Shown here: positions 43,560 to 51,616 of the stretch, in pieces
Layout: each line of letters begins with the position of its first letter
Numbering within the stretch: position 1 is the stretch's first letter
Origin: Pseudoprimorskyibacter insulae
GTDB lineage: Bacteria; Pseudomonadota; Alphaproteobacteria; Rhodobacterales; Rhodobacteraceae
Reading direction: 5' to 3'
Assembly (NCBI RefSeq): GCF_900302505.1
Contig: NZ_OMOJ01000001.1
Location: 558,001-622,000, forward strand
Length of the DNA stretch: 64,000 nt
The notes under the pieces: generated by a model
Told to the model about the DNA's origin: nothing
Database searches by the model: none
Seen by the model: only the letters and a program-made list of their open reading frames with translations
Position numbers and translations under genes: made by a program

Positions 43560-44254
43560 CCACCTACCTGTTTGATGAACCAAAGACCCAGTCGATTCCG
43601 GTAAAGGGAGAGGCGGCGGAATATCCGATCACCCGGATTTTCTGTGTGGGTCGCAACTATGCCGCCCATGCCGCCGAAATGGGCGTCGAGGTGGACCGCG
43701 AAGCGCCGTTCTATTTCACCAAGAATCCGCAAACCTATCTGGCGACCGGCGCGACGCTGTCTTATCCGCCGGGAACCGAAAATTTCCATTATGAGATGGA
43801 ATTGACGCTGGTGATCGGCAAACCGGTGTTCCGTGCCTCGGTTTCTGAGGCCAAGGACGCGATCTATGCCTATGGCTGCTCTCTCGATATGACGCGCCGC
43901 GATTTGCAACTTGTGGCCCGGTCGAAACAGCGCCCGTGGGATCTGGGTAAAGACGTTGAAGGCTCGGCCGTGTTCTCACCGCTGACCAAGGCCGCCGAAG
44001 TTGGCGAGGTTGGCCCGCAGCGCATTTGGCTGACGGTAAACGGCGAAACCAAGCAAGACGCGCATTTGTCGGACCTGATCCACAACGTCGCCGAGATTGT
44101 GGCCGATCTGTCCAAGTATTATCACCTCGCCCCCGGCGACGTCATCATGACCGGCACGCCCGCTGGCGTTGGCCCGGTTGTGGCGGGCGACGTGATCGAA
44201 GGCGGGATTGATGGCCTTGATGGCATCGCCCTGACCATCGGCGCGGCGGAATAA
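43556..44254 (+). CDS. Fumarylpyruvate hydrolase (FAH family)
   Basis: 232 aa, a short FAH protein. Metal-binding residues are in FCVGRNYAAHAAEMG and FHYEMELTLVIGKP; the tail GDVIMTGTPAGVGPV is typical. In gentisate operons this member cleaves fumarylpyruvate to fumarate and pyruvate; maleylpyruvate hydrolysis is also known in relatives. The presence of the isomerase downstream favours fumarylpyruvate. Confidence 0.9.
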   Translation: MTTYLFDEPKTQSIPVKGEAAEYPITRIFCVGRNYAAHAAEMGVEVDREAPFYFTKNPQTYLATGATLSYPPGTENFHYEMELTLVIGKPVFRASVSEAKDAIYAYGCSLDMTRRDLQLVARSKQRPWDLGKDVEGSAVFSPLTKAAEVGEVGPQRIWLTVNGETKQDAHLSDLIHNVAEIVADLSKYYHLAPGDVIMTGTPAGVGPVVAGDVIEGGIDGLDGIALTIGAAE

Positions 44255-44901
44255 TGCAGTTCTACGGGTATTTCCGCAGCTCGTCGGCCTATCGCTGCCG
44301 GATTGCGTTTAACCTGAAGGGGCTGGAGTATGACTTTACCTCGGTGCATCTGCGCCGGGGTGGGGGGCAGCAGAAGACACCCGAATACCGCGCGATGAAC
44401 CCGCAGGCGCTGGTGCCGACGCTGGTGAACGGGGATCTGACGCTGATCCAGTCGATGGCGATTTTGGAATGGCTGGAAGACACCTATCCAGAGCCCGCCA
44501 TTCTGCCCGCCGACAAAGACAAGCGAGCGCAAGTGCGGGCCTTTGCCAATATCATCGCCTGCGATGTGCATCCGCTGCAAAACCTGCGCGTCTTGCAATA
44601 TCTGGGCGATGAGTTTGGGGCCGATCAGGCGGCCAAAGATGCGTGGTGCCAGCGCTGGATCACTGATGGGCTAATGGCCTGCGAAGATCTGTTGGCCAAG
44701 CAAAGCCACGGCAGTGCGTTCTGTTTTGGCGAAACGCCCGGTTTGGCGGATATCTGCCTGGTGCCGCAGGTGTTTTCGGCAGGCCGGTTTGGCGTGGATC
44801 TGGCCGCTATGCCCCGCGTGACAGCGGTGTATGAGGCCTGCCAGGCCTTGTCCGCCTTTGCAAATGCAGCCCCCGGCAAACAGCCGGACGCTGAGGAATG
44901 A
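44254..44901 (+). CDS. Maleylpyruvate isomerase (zeta-class glutathione transferase)
   Basis: 215 aa. The GST-zeta signature is FRSSSAYRCRIAFNLKG (residues 7-23), with the catalytic Ser-Ser-Cys-like run SSSAYRC, and NPQALVPTL plus QSMAILEWLE for glutathione binding. It isomerises maleylpyruvate to fumarylpyruvate using glutathione. Start overlaps the hydrolase stop (TAATG). A hairpin overlaps its stop codon. Confidence 0.9.
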   Translation: MQFYGYFRSSSAYRCRIAFNLKGLEYDFTSVHLRRGGGQQKTPEYRAMNPQALVPTLVNGDLTLIQSMAILEWLEDTYPEPAILPADKDKRAQVRAFANIIACDVHPLQNLRVLQYLGDEFGADQAAKDAWCQRWITDGLMACEDLLAKQSHGSAFCFGETPGLADICLVPQVFSAGRFGVDLAAMPRVTAVYEACQALSAFANAAPGKQPDAEE

Positions 44902-44929
44902 TGCTGTGACCGGCCTGTCCGGCCTCAGC
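44890..44929 (+). terminator. Hairpin at the end of the gentisate operon
   Basis: GCTGAGG (44890-44896) pairs with CCTCAGC (44923-44929), with an inner CCGG-CCTGT-CCGG stem. There is no T run, so termination is uncertain; a second stem TGTGGTGG/CCACCACA follows at 44941-44964. Confidence 0.45.
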
Positions 44930-45350
44930 ATTCGCGGGCTTGTGGTGGTTCCCGTGCCACCACAGGTCCGCCCCGACCGACAACGATCCTTCCGGCAGGC
45001 AAGGAATTGTTTCAGCCCGATTTCTCGCAATTGTGATCCTTTGGCGCAAACCCAAGAATTCAGTTGCAATTGCGGGCTTTTGGCTCTCACATCGGTGTTG
45101 CGGACGGCGAATTTGCTGACTGCGCCAATGAACATGAAGCGCCAAGTCGGCAGGGGATTGGTATGACACGGGTGAACCGCCGAAAGGCAACACCGGTTTG
45201 GAGGGAACGGCCTGAGACATGGCTTGTTGTCCGATCTTCAGCACAATTAGGTATGGACAATAACTATTAACATGGCTAGCTAAATGGCTAGCGAGAATCC
45301 TAAGGATATGTTAAACGTCCGTCCGGTCGGTCAATTTGGGAGGAGAGACT
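44902..45350. other. 449-base gene-free region before the triple TRAP genes
   Basis: No convincing reading frame on either strand. It holds two hairpins near the left end. A direct repeat ATGGCTAGC occurs at 45272-45280 and 45284-45292 (12-bp period, each containing palindromic GCTAGC), 60-80 bases before dctP1. The region is less GC-rich near 45200-45310. It most likely contains the promoter and control sites of the TRAP/aromatic operon. Confidence 0.6.
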
Positions 45351-46400
45351 ATGACCATTACTCGCAGAACTATTCTTCGTTGTGGCAGCGCGATCGCTGC
45401 TGCGGCAATTGCCCTGTCGGGCACAACTGCCTTTGCTGCCGACGTAACGTTGCGTTTGCACCAATTCCTGCCGGCGCAGGCCAACGTGCCAAAGCTGGTA
45501 CTGGACGTCTGGGCCGACAAGATCGAAGCGGCCTCGGATGGCCGAATCGAAATCCAGCGTTTCCCGTCGATGCAGCTTGGCGGCACCCCGCCGCAGCTGA
45601 TTGATCAGGCCATTGATGGCGTGGCCGATATCGTCTGGGGCGTGAACGGCTTTACGCCGGGCCGCTTCCCCCGCACCGAGGTGTTTGAACTGCCGTTCAT
45701 GACCAACGATGCTGGCGCGGCCTCCTATGCTTATTGGAAGATGTTCAAAGAGCATATGGAAGACACCGACTTCAAAGACGTGAAGATCCTTGGTACTTGG
45801 GTTCACGGCCCCGGCATGCTGCACACCTCGGAACCGGTCCAAAGCCCGGCTGACCTGAACGGTCTGAAGATCCGCGGCGCATCGCGCATGGTCACCCAGA
45901 TGCTGGACCACGTCGGCGCGACCTCGGTCGGTATGCCGGTCACCCAGATCCCCGAAGCGCTCAGCAAAGGTGTGATCGACGGCGCGGCCATTCCGTGGGA
46001 GGTGACCACCGCCCTGAAAGTGGCTGAACTGGTGGATTATCACACCGAATTCGAAGGCGACTCGATCTACAACATCACCTTCGTTCTGGCGATGAACAAA
46101 GCCAAGTTCGACGCGCTGCCCGATGATCTGAAGCAGATCGTCGAAGACAACTCGGGCCTCGAATTCTCGATCTTCGCGGGACAGACGCAAGAGGCCGCAG
46201 ATGGCCCCGCCCGTCAGATCGCAGTGGATCGCGGCAACGAGATCTACACGGTCAGCGAAGCGGAAACCGAAGAATGGCGCACCTTGGCCCAGCCCGTTTA
46301 TGACGCCTGGATCGCCGATGTCGCCACCAAAGGGATCGACGGTCAGGCCTTGATCGACGAAGCGCGTGCGCTGATGGCGGAATACGACGCCGCCAAATAA
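45351..46400 (+). CDS. dctP: TRAP substrate-binding protein 1 of 3
   Basis: 349 aa. Signal peptide about 29 residues, ending AFA before ADVTLRLHQFL; it contains RRTIL, a possible but weak Tat motif. DctP features: IEIQRFPSMQLGGTPPQ, the carboxylate-binding LNGLKIRGASR, and GVIDGAAIPWE. Very similar to the next protein over the whole length, so it arose by tandem duplication. The ATG at 45351 follows GGGAGGAGAG. First gene of the TRAP/aromatic operon. Confidence 0.92.
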   Translation: MTITRRTILRCGSAIAAAAIALSGTTAFAADVTLRLHQFLPAQANVPKLVLDVWADKIEAASDGRIEIQRFPSMQLGGTPPQLIDQAIDGVADIVWGVNGFTPGRFPRTEVFELPFMTNDAGAASYAYWKMFKEHMEDTDFKDVKILGTWVHGPGMLHTSEPVQSPADLNGLKIRGASRMVTQMLDHVGATSVGMPVTQIPEALSKGVIDGAAIPWEVTTALKVAELVDYHTEFEGDSIYNITFVLAMNKAKFDALPDDLKQIVEDNSGLEFSIFAGQTQEAADGPARQIAVDRGNEIYTVSEAETEEWRTLAQPVYDAWIADVATKGIDGQALIDEARALMAEYDAAK

Positions 46401-46457
46401 CAAAGCGGGCCGGGGCGAGAGGAGCGCCCCGGCCCATAAAATCCACGGGAGGACTTA

Positions 46458-47492
46458 ATGATTAACAAACGCACTCTGATGAAATTCGTTGGTGGAACCG
46501 CACTGGCGACCGTAATGGCAACTGGCGCCATGGCCGCCGATGTCACGCTGCGCCTGCACCAATTCCTGCCGCCGCAGGCAAACGTGCCGGTTCAGGTTCT
46601 GGACGTCTGGGCCGACAAGATCGAGGCGGCTTCGAACGACCGCATCGAAATCCAGCGATTTCCGTCGATGCAACTGGGCGGCACCCCGCCGCAGCTGATG
46701 GACCAAGCCATTGATGGCGTGGCCGATATTGTCTGGACCGTGGTCGGCTACACACCGGGCCGTTTCCCGTCGACCGAAGTGTTCGAACTGCCCTTCATGG
46801 TTGAAGATGCGCGCGCCGCGTCCTACGCCTATTGGAAGATGTTCGAAGCGCATATGAAGGACACCGAATTCAAGGACGTCCACATTCTGGGCACCTGGGT
46901 GCACGGACCCGGCATGTTCCACACCAAAGACCCGGTGGAAACTCCGGCTGATCTGGATGGCATGAAGATTCGTGGCGGCTCGCGTTTGGTGAACCAGCTT
47001 CTGGAACTGGTGGGCGCAACCCCGGTTGGCATGCCTGTTCCCGCAGTCTCCGAAGGCCTGTCCAAGGGCGTGATCGACGGCACCACCATTCCGTGGGAAG
47101 TGACCACCGCGCTGAAAGTGCCGGAACTGGTTGAAAATCATACCGAATTCGAAGGCCCGGCGCTGTACAACCTGACCTTCGTTCTGGCGATGAACAAGGC
47201 CAAGTACGACTCGCTGCCCGATGACCTGAAGGCCATTGTGGATGCGAACTCGGGGCTGGAGTTCTCGGTCTTTGCGGGCGGCACGCAGTCGGATGCCGAT
47301 GGTCCGGCGCGTCAGATCGCTGTGGATCGTGGCAATAATATCATCACCATTCCGGAATCGGAAACCGGTGAATGGCACGAACTGGTTCAGCCGATCTACG
47401 ACACATGGATCGCGGATATGCAGTCGCGCGGCATCGACGGCCAAGCGCTGATCGATGAGGCCCGCGCGCTGATGGCCGAATACGGCAAGTAA
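46458..47492 (+). CDS. dctP: TRAP substrate-binding protein 2 of 3
   Basis: 344 aa. Signal peptide of about 26 residues ends AMA before ADVTLRLHQFL. It shares long identical runs with protein 1 (DVWADKIEAAS, RIEIQRFPSMQLGGTPPQL, DEARALMAEY). The carboxylate-binding Arg lies in LDGMKIRGGSR. Differences cluster around the presumed ligand pocket (WTVVGYTPGR versus WGVNGFTPGR). It probably feeds the same DctQM with a related acid. A GGGAGGA ribosome site precedes the ATG. Confidence 0.92.
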   Translation: MINKRTLMKFVGGTALATVMATGAMAADVTLRLHQFLPPQANVPVQVLDVWADKIEAASNDRIEIQRFPSMQLGGTPPQLMDQAIDGVADIVWTVVGYTPGRFPSTEVFELPFMVEDARAASYAYWKMFEAHMKDTEFKDVHILGTWVHGPGMFHTKDPVETPADLDGMKIRGGSRLVNQLLELVGATPVGMPVPAVSEGLSKGVIDGTTIPWEVTTALKVPELVENHTEFEGPALYNLTFVLAMNKAKYDSLPDDLKAIVDANSGLEFSVFAGGTQSDADGPARQIAVDRGNNIITIPESETGEWHELVQPIYDTWIADMQSRGIDGQALIDEARALMAEYGK

Positions 47493-47548
47493 TGCTTGGA
47501 CCGGGGGGCCATGTGGCACCCCCGGCCATTCTAAGGGGAGACTACCAC

Positions 47549-48571
47549 ATGAAAAAACGTACTTTTCTGAAAGCTGCCGGTGCAACCGCGCTGGCAAGCA
47601 TTCTGGCAACCGGCGCGTTGGCGGCTGACGTCACGCTGCGGATGCACCAGTTCCTGCCGGCAGGCGCGAACGTTCCGAAAAACATCCTGCAGCCTTGGGC
47701 TGACAAGATCATGGCCGAATCCGGTGGCCGGATTGAGATCCAGCACTTCCCGGCAATGCAGCTGGGCGGCACCCCGCCGCAGCTGATCGACCAAGTGATC
47801 GACGGCGTGGCCGACATCGTCTGGACCGTGTCGGGCTACACTCCTGGCCGCTTCCCGCGCGCCGAAGTGTTCGAACTGCCCTTCACCATGACCGACGCTG
47901 GCAAAATGTCCGAGGCCTATTGGAAACTGGCCGAAGAAACCATGATGGACGACGACTTCAAGGACTTCAAAGTTCTGGGTCTGTGGGTTCATGGCCCCGG
48001 CGTTATCCACTCGGCCGATCCGATTGAATCGGTTGGCGATCTGAACGGCGTCAAGCTGCGCGCCCCGACCCGCGTGACCAACAAACTGTTCGAAAACCTG
48101 GGCGCAACCCCGGTGGGCATGCCGGTTCCGGCCATCCCCGAGGCGCTGTCGAAGGGCGTTGTAGATGCGACCATCATTCCATGGGAAGTGGTTGGCGCGC
48201 TGAAAGTGGCCGAACTGGTTGAAAACCACACCGAATTTCCGGGCAACGCCCTGTACACCACCACCTTCATCTTCGCGATGAACAAGGACAAGTACAACGC
48301 GCTGCCGGACGATCTGAAAAAGGTTCTGGACGACAACTCGGGCCTGAACTTCTCGATCTTCGCAGGCACCCAGATGCAGGCAGACGATGCCGGTCCGCGT
48401 GCCTTCGCAGACGAACGTGGCAACAACATCATCACTCTGACGCCCGAACAGGCCGCCGAGTGGGAAGCTGCCGCAGCCCCGACCGTGGATCAGTGGATCG
48501 CCGAAATGTCTGAAAAAGGCATCGACGGCGCGGCTCTGATTGCACGTGCAAGCGAACTGACTCCGAAGTAA
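47549..48571 (+). CDS. dctP: TRAP substrate-binding protein 3 of 3
   Basis: 340 aa. Signal peptide of about 24 residues ends ALA before ADVTLRMHQFL. It is more distant from proteins 1 and 2 but clearly homologous (HFPAMQLGGTPPQLIDQ, LNGVKLRAPTRVTN). The substrate Arg is kept. The ATG at 47549 follows AAGGGGAGA; the longer frame begins before the previous stop region. It is closest to dctQ, so it may be the ancestral copy. Confidence 0.92.
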   Translation: MKKRTFLKAAGATALASILATGALAADVTLRMHQFLPAGANVPKNILQPWADKIMAESGGRIEIQHFPAMQLGGTPPQLIDQVIDGVADIVWTVSGYTPGRFPRAEVFELPFTMTDAGKMSEAYWKLAEETMMDDDFKDFKVLGLWVHGPGVIHSADPIESVGDLNGVKLRAPTRVTNKLFENLGATPVGMPVPAIPEALSKGVVDATIIPWEVVGALKVAELVENHTEFPGNALYTTTFIFAMNKDKYNALPDDLKKVLDDNSGLNFSIFAGTQMQADDAGPRAFADERGNNIITLTPEQAAEWEAAAAPTVDQWIAEMSEKGIDGAALIARASELTPK

Positions 48572-48643
48572 ACACCTGGCAAGGAAACCGCCTTTGCCCC
48601 GTCCAATGCGACGGGGCAGGGGCATGCCTATGGAGACACCCGC

Positions 48644-49231
48644 GTGATCTTGAAATTTATGGACAAAATGGCCCGGACCGTGGCCATTTTAGGGGGGCTG
48701 GTGCTGATGGCGCTGGTCGTGCTGACTTGTGTCAGCGTGTTGGGCCGGGGGATGAACACCTTTGGTCATTCTGATTTTCTGATTGGTTTGTCGAAGTCGC
48801 TGGCCGATGGTCTGGTCGCCTCGGGTGTTGGGCCGGTCAATGGTGACTTTGAACTGGTTGAGGCCGGTGTTGCCTTTACCGTGTTTTCCTTCCTGCCTTT
48901 GGCACAGCTTTACGGGGCGCATGCCACCGTTGACGTGTTCACCTCGACCTTGCCGCCCCGGATCAACCGCGGCCTGATGGCGTTCTGGGAAATCCTGCTG
49001 TCAGTGACGATCATCCTGATCACCGTCCGCCTGTTTGCCGGTCTCGAAGACAAACTGCGCTACGGCGAGACGACGTTCTTGCTGCAATTCCCGATCTGGT
49101 GGGCCTATGCGCTCAGCTTTGGGGCATCGGTCGTGGCCTCAATCGTTGCAGTCTACTGCGCATCGGCCCGCACCATCGAATTCCTGACGGGCCGTGCCCT
49201 CATGCCTTATTCCGAAGGAGCATCCCATTGA
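48644..49231 (+). CDS. dctQ: TRAP transporter small membrane subunit (DctQ)
   Basis: 195 aa with four membrane helices. First helix ILGGLVLMALVVLTCVSVLGRG; EAGVAFTVFSFLPLAQLYGAHATVDVFTS is the DctQ core. The GTG at 48644 is preferred because GGAGA lies seven bases upstream; an ATG five codons later is the alternative. The stop overlaps the TTG start of dctM. Confidence 0.88.
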   Translation: MILKFMDKMARTVAILGGLVLMALVVLTCVSVLGRGMNTFGHSDFLIGLSKSLADGLVASGVGPVNGDFELVEAGVAFTVFSFLPLAQLYGAHATVDVFTSTLPPRINRGLMAFWEILLSVTIILITVRLFAGLEDKLRYGETTFLLQFPIWWAYALSFGASVVASIVAVYCASARTIEFLTGRALMPYSEGASH

Positions 49232-50727
49232 GCATGCTTGAACTGGGGTATTACTCCTTCCCTGTCCTGTTGGTGATGATCTTCCTGCGGGCCCCGATCG
49301 GGCTTGCCATGTTGATTTGCGGGCTCGGCGGTCTTTATGTGGCGATGGGTGACAGCACCATGTTCATGGCCAAGCTGAAGTCCGAAACCTACTCGACCTT
49401 TTCCAGCTATTCGCTTTCGATCATTCCGATGTTCCTGCTGATGGGCCAATTCGCGACCCTGTCGGGCATGTCGTCGGCGCTGTTCAAAGCGGCCGAAAGC
49501 TGGCTGGGTCACCGCAAGGGCGGTGTTGCCATGGCCGCCGTTGGCGCCTGCGCGGGCTTTGGGTCGATCTGCGGATCGTCGCTGGCCACCGCCGCCACCA
49601 TGAGCCGCGTGGCCCTGCCGGAACTGCGCCGCTATGGCTATGCGGGCGGGTTTTCGACCGCGACGCTGGCCGCTGGCGGCACGCTGGGCATTCTGATCCC
49701 GCCGTCGGTCATTCTGGTGATCTATGCCATTTTGACCGAACAGAACATTGCCAAGCTGTTCCTTGCGGCCTTCCTGCCGGGGATCTTGGCGGCCATTGGC
49801 TATATCATCACCATTTCGCTCTATGTGCGCATGTACCCGGAATCGGCTGGCGTTCGCGAAGCGGTGCCGATGGCGCAGCGGTTCCGCGCGCTGTTCGACG
49901 TGTGGCCGGTGATTTTGGTCTTTGGTCTGGTTGTTGGCGGCATCTACCTTGGTTGGTTCACCCCGACCGAAGGCGCAGCCGTTGGCGCGGCCGGTACGGG
50001 CCTTGTGGCGCTGATCTCGGGCAACCTGACGTGGCAGGTGTTCAAAGAGTCGATCATCGCAACCGCGACCTCGACCGCGATGATCTTCTTTATCGTTTTG
50101 GGCGCGGGCTTCTACAACTCGTTCCTGGCGCTGAGCCAAGTTCCGCAGGAGCTGTCGAACTGGGTTGTGGGCCAAGGCTTTAGCGCCTGGACCGTTCTGG
50201 CGATGATCCTGATCTTCTACCTGATCTTCGGCTGCCTGATGGATTCACTTTCGATGATCCTGCTGACGATCCCGATCTTCTTCCCGGTGATTTCCTCCAT
50301 GGACTTTGGCTTTGTCGAACTTGCGCAATTGCAGGCCGACGCGGCGATGGAGGTGCTCAAGCTGGGTGTGCCAGATGGCATGGGGGCGGATATGCTTGCC
50401 TCGATCAAGTCGGCCATTGCCAGCGGTGCGGAACTGACGCGCGATCAGATGAAAGCGCTTGGCATCCGCATGAACCAAGGCATGGCCAACCGGATCGAAG
50501 CAGAACAGATCGCCATCTGGTTCGGCATTCTGGTGCTGATCGTGGTCGAAGTGGGCCTGATCACGCCGCCGGTTGGGATGAACCTGTTCATCATCAACGC
50601 GATGGATCGCTCAACACCTATGACGGAAACCTACAAAGCAGTGATGTGGTTTGTCACATCCGACCTGATCCGCGTGGTGATCTTGGTGCTGTTCCCGTCG
50701 ATTACCTTGTTCTTGCTGTCCTACTGA
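49228..50727 (+). CDS. dctM: TRAP transporter large membrane subunit (DctM), with insertion
   Basis: 499 aa. DctM motifs: PMFLLMGQFATLSGMS, GTLGILIPPSVILVIYA, LMDSLSMILLTIPIFFPV. I choose the TTG at 49228: AAGGAG is seven bases upstream and TTGA overlaps the dctQ stop, whereas the ATG at 49234 is 13 bases from that site. Residues about 360-422 form a hydrophilic insertion (VELAQLQADAAMEVLKLG to NRIEAEQ) between the last helices, where most DctM proteins have only a few residues. Confidence 0.9.
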   Translation: MSMLELGYYSFPVLLVMIFLRAPIGLAMLICGLGGLYVAMGDSTMFMAKLKSETYSTFSSYSLSIIPMFLLMGQFATLSGMSSALFKAAESWLGHRKGGVAMAAVGACAGFGSICGSSLATAATMSRVALPELRRYGYAGGFSTATLAAGGTLGILIPPSVILVIYAILTEQNIAKLFLAAFLPGILAAIGYIITISLYVRMYPESAGVREAVPMAQRFRALFDVWPVILVFGLVVGGIYLGWFTPTEGAAVGAAGTGLVALISGNLTWQVFKESIIATATSTAMIFFIVLGAGFYNSFLALSQVPQELSNWVVGQGFSAWTVLAMILIFYLIFGCLMDSLSMILLTIPIFFPVISSMDFGFVELAQLQADAAMEVLKLGVPDGMGADMLASIKSAIASGAELTRDQMKALGIRMNQGMANRIEAEQIAIWFGILVLIVVEVGLITPPVGMNLFIINAMDRSTPMTETYKAVMWFVTSDLIRVVILVLFPSITLFLLSY

Positions 50728-50736
50728 CGGCACTTA

Positions 50737-50761
50737 GGTGGCCCGGTACGTCCGGGCCACC
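50737..50761 (+). terminator. Hairpin after dctM
   Basis: A 10-bp perfect stem GGTGGCCCGG / CCGGGCCACC with a TACGT loop, followed after a few bases by AAAAAACCGCGCGTTTTTTT (50767-50787). It may terminate partly and so set transporter versus enzyme levels. Confidence 0.6.
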
Positions 50762-50800
50762 GACCCAAAAAACCGCGCGTTTTTTTACGCGTATAGATAT

Positions 50801-50819
50801 GACGTATAACAGTTACGTC
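50801..50819. promoter_or_regulatory. Possible operator before the side-chain degradation genes
   Basis: GACGTA-N7-TACGTC inverted repeat, 23 bases before the SDR start. It could be bound by the MarR protein encoded at 52389. Arms are short, so chance is not excluded. Confidence 0.4.
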
Positions 50820-50842
50820 GCTCAGTTAACCGGAGGGAAACT

Positions 50843-51607
50843 ATGCAGATTGCAGGAAATGCAGCCATCGTGACCGGCGGGGGCAGTGGCCTTGGTGCCG
50901 CGACCGCGCGCCGTTTGGCCGCCGAAGGGGCCAAGGTCACTGTTCTGGATTTCAACCTCGAAGGGGCCGAAGCCGTTGCCGAAGAAATCGGCGGCCATGC
51001 CTTCAAGGTCGATGTGTCCGATGCCGCGCAGGTGGATGCCGTCATTGGCCAAGCCGCCGAGGCCATGGGCCAAGTGCCGCGCATTGCCGTGTCTTGCGCC
51101 GGGATCGGCCTTGCGGGCCGGATCGTTGGCCGTGAAGGCAAGGACTCGATTGACGTGTTTGAACGCACGCTGAAGGTCAACCTGTTCGGCACCTATTACG
51201 TCATGACCCACGCGGCCAAGCGCATGGTGGAACTGGACCCGACAGACACCGCAGAGCGCGGCGTGATCATCAACACAGCATCCGTCGCCTATGAAGACGG
51301 CCAGTTGGGCCAAGCGGCCTATTCGGCGTCGAAGGGCGGCGTGGCCTCAATGTGCTTGCCCGCCGCGCGTGAATTCGCCCAGCATGGTATCCGCGTTATG
51401 GCGATTGCACCGGGTCTGTTCATGACCCCGATGATGAAGGGCCTGCCCGACGAGGTGACCGCCAAGATCACCGCCAACATCCCGTTCCCGTCGCGTCTGG
51501 GTGAGGCGGCTGAATACGGCCTGCTGGCCAAGCAAATCATCGAAAACCCCTACCTGAACGGCGGCACCATCCGTCTGGACGGCGCTGTGCGCCTTCCTCC
51601 GCGTTAA
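50843..51607 (+). CDS. SDR, 3-hydroxyacyl-CoA dehydrogenase-like
   Basis: 254 aa. Cofactor motif TGGGSGLG (residues 11-18), acidic VLDFN for NAD preference, SCAG, catalytic Ser in NTASVAYEDG and YSASKGG. It resembles type 2 hydroxyacyl-CoA dehydrogenases (HSD10). In the CouLMNO-type pathway of Rhodococcus the SDR CouN oxidises the beta-hydroxyacyl-CoA to a ketone; this is the likely role. First enzyme gene after the transporter, 9 bases before the hydratase gene. Confidence 0.82.
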   Translation: MQIAGNAAIVTGGGSGLGAATARRLAAEGAKVTVLDFNLEGAEAVAEEIGGHAFKVDVSDAAQVDAVIGQAAEAMGQVPRIAVSCAGIGLAGRIVGREGKDSIDVFERTLKVNLFGTYYVMTHAAKRMVELDPTDTAERGVIINTASVAYEDGQLGQAAYSASKGGVASMCLPAAREFAQHGIRVMAIAPGLFMTPMMKGLPDEVTAKITANIPFPSRLGEAAEYGLLAKQIIENPYLNGGTIRLDGAVRLPPR

Positions 51608-51616
51608 GGACGACCC

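Noticed and set aside
44941-44964. TGTGGTGG/CCACCACA stem as a full terminator
   Set aside because: The stem is good but no T run follows, so I report it only as a hairpin within the gene-free region.
45351-45440. Tat signal in the first TRAP binding protein
   Set aside because: The RRTIL pair is present but the rest of the Tat consensus is not, and the other two copies have plain Sec-like signals.
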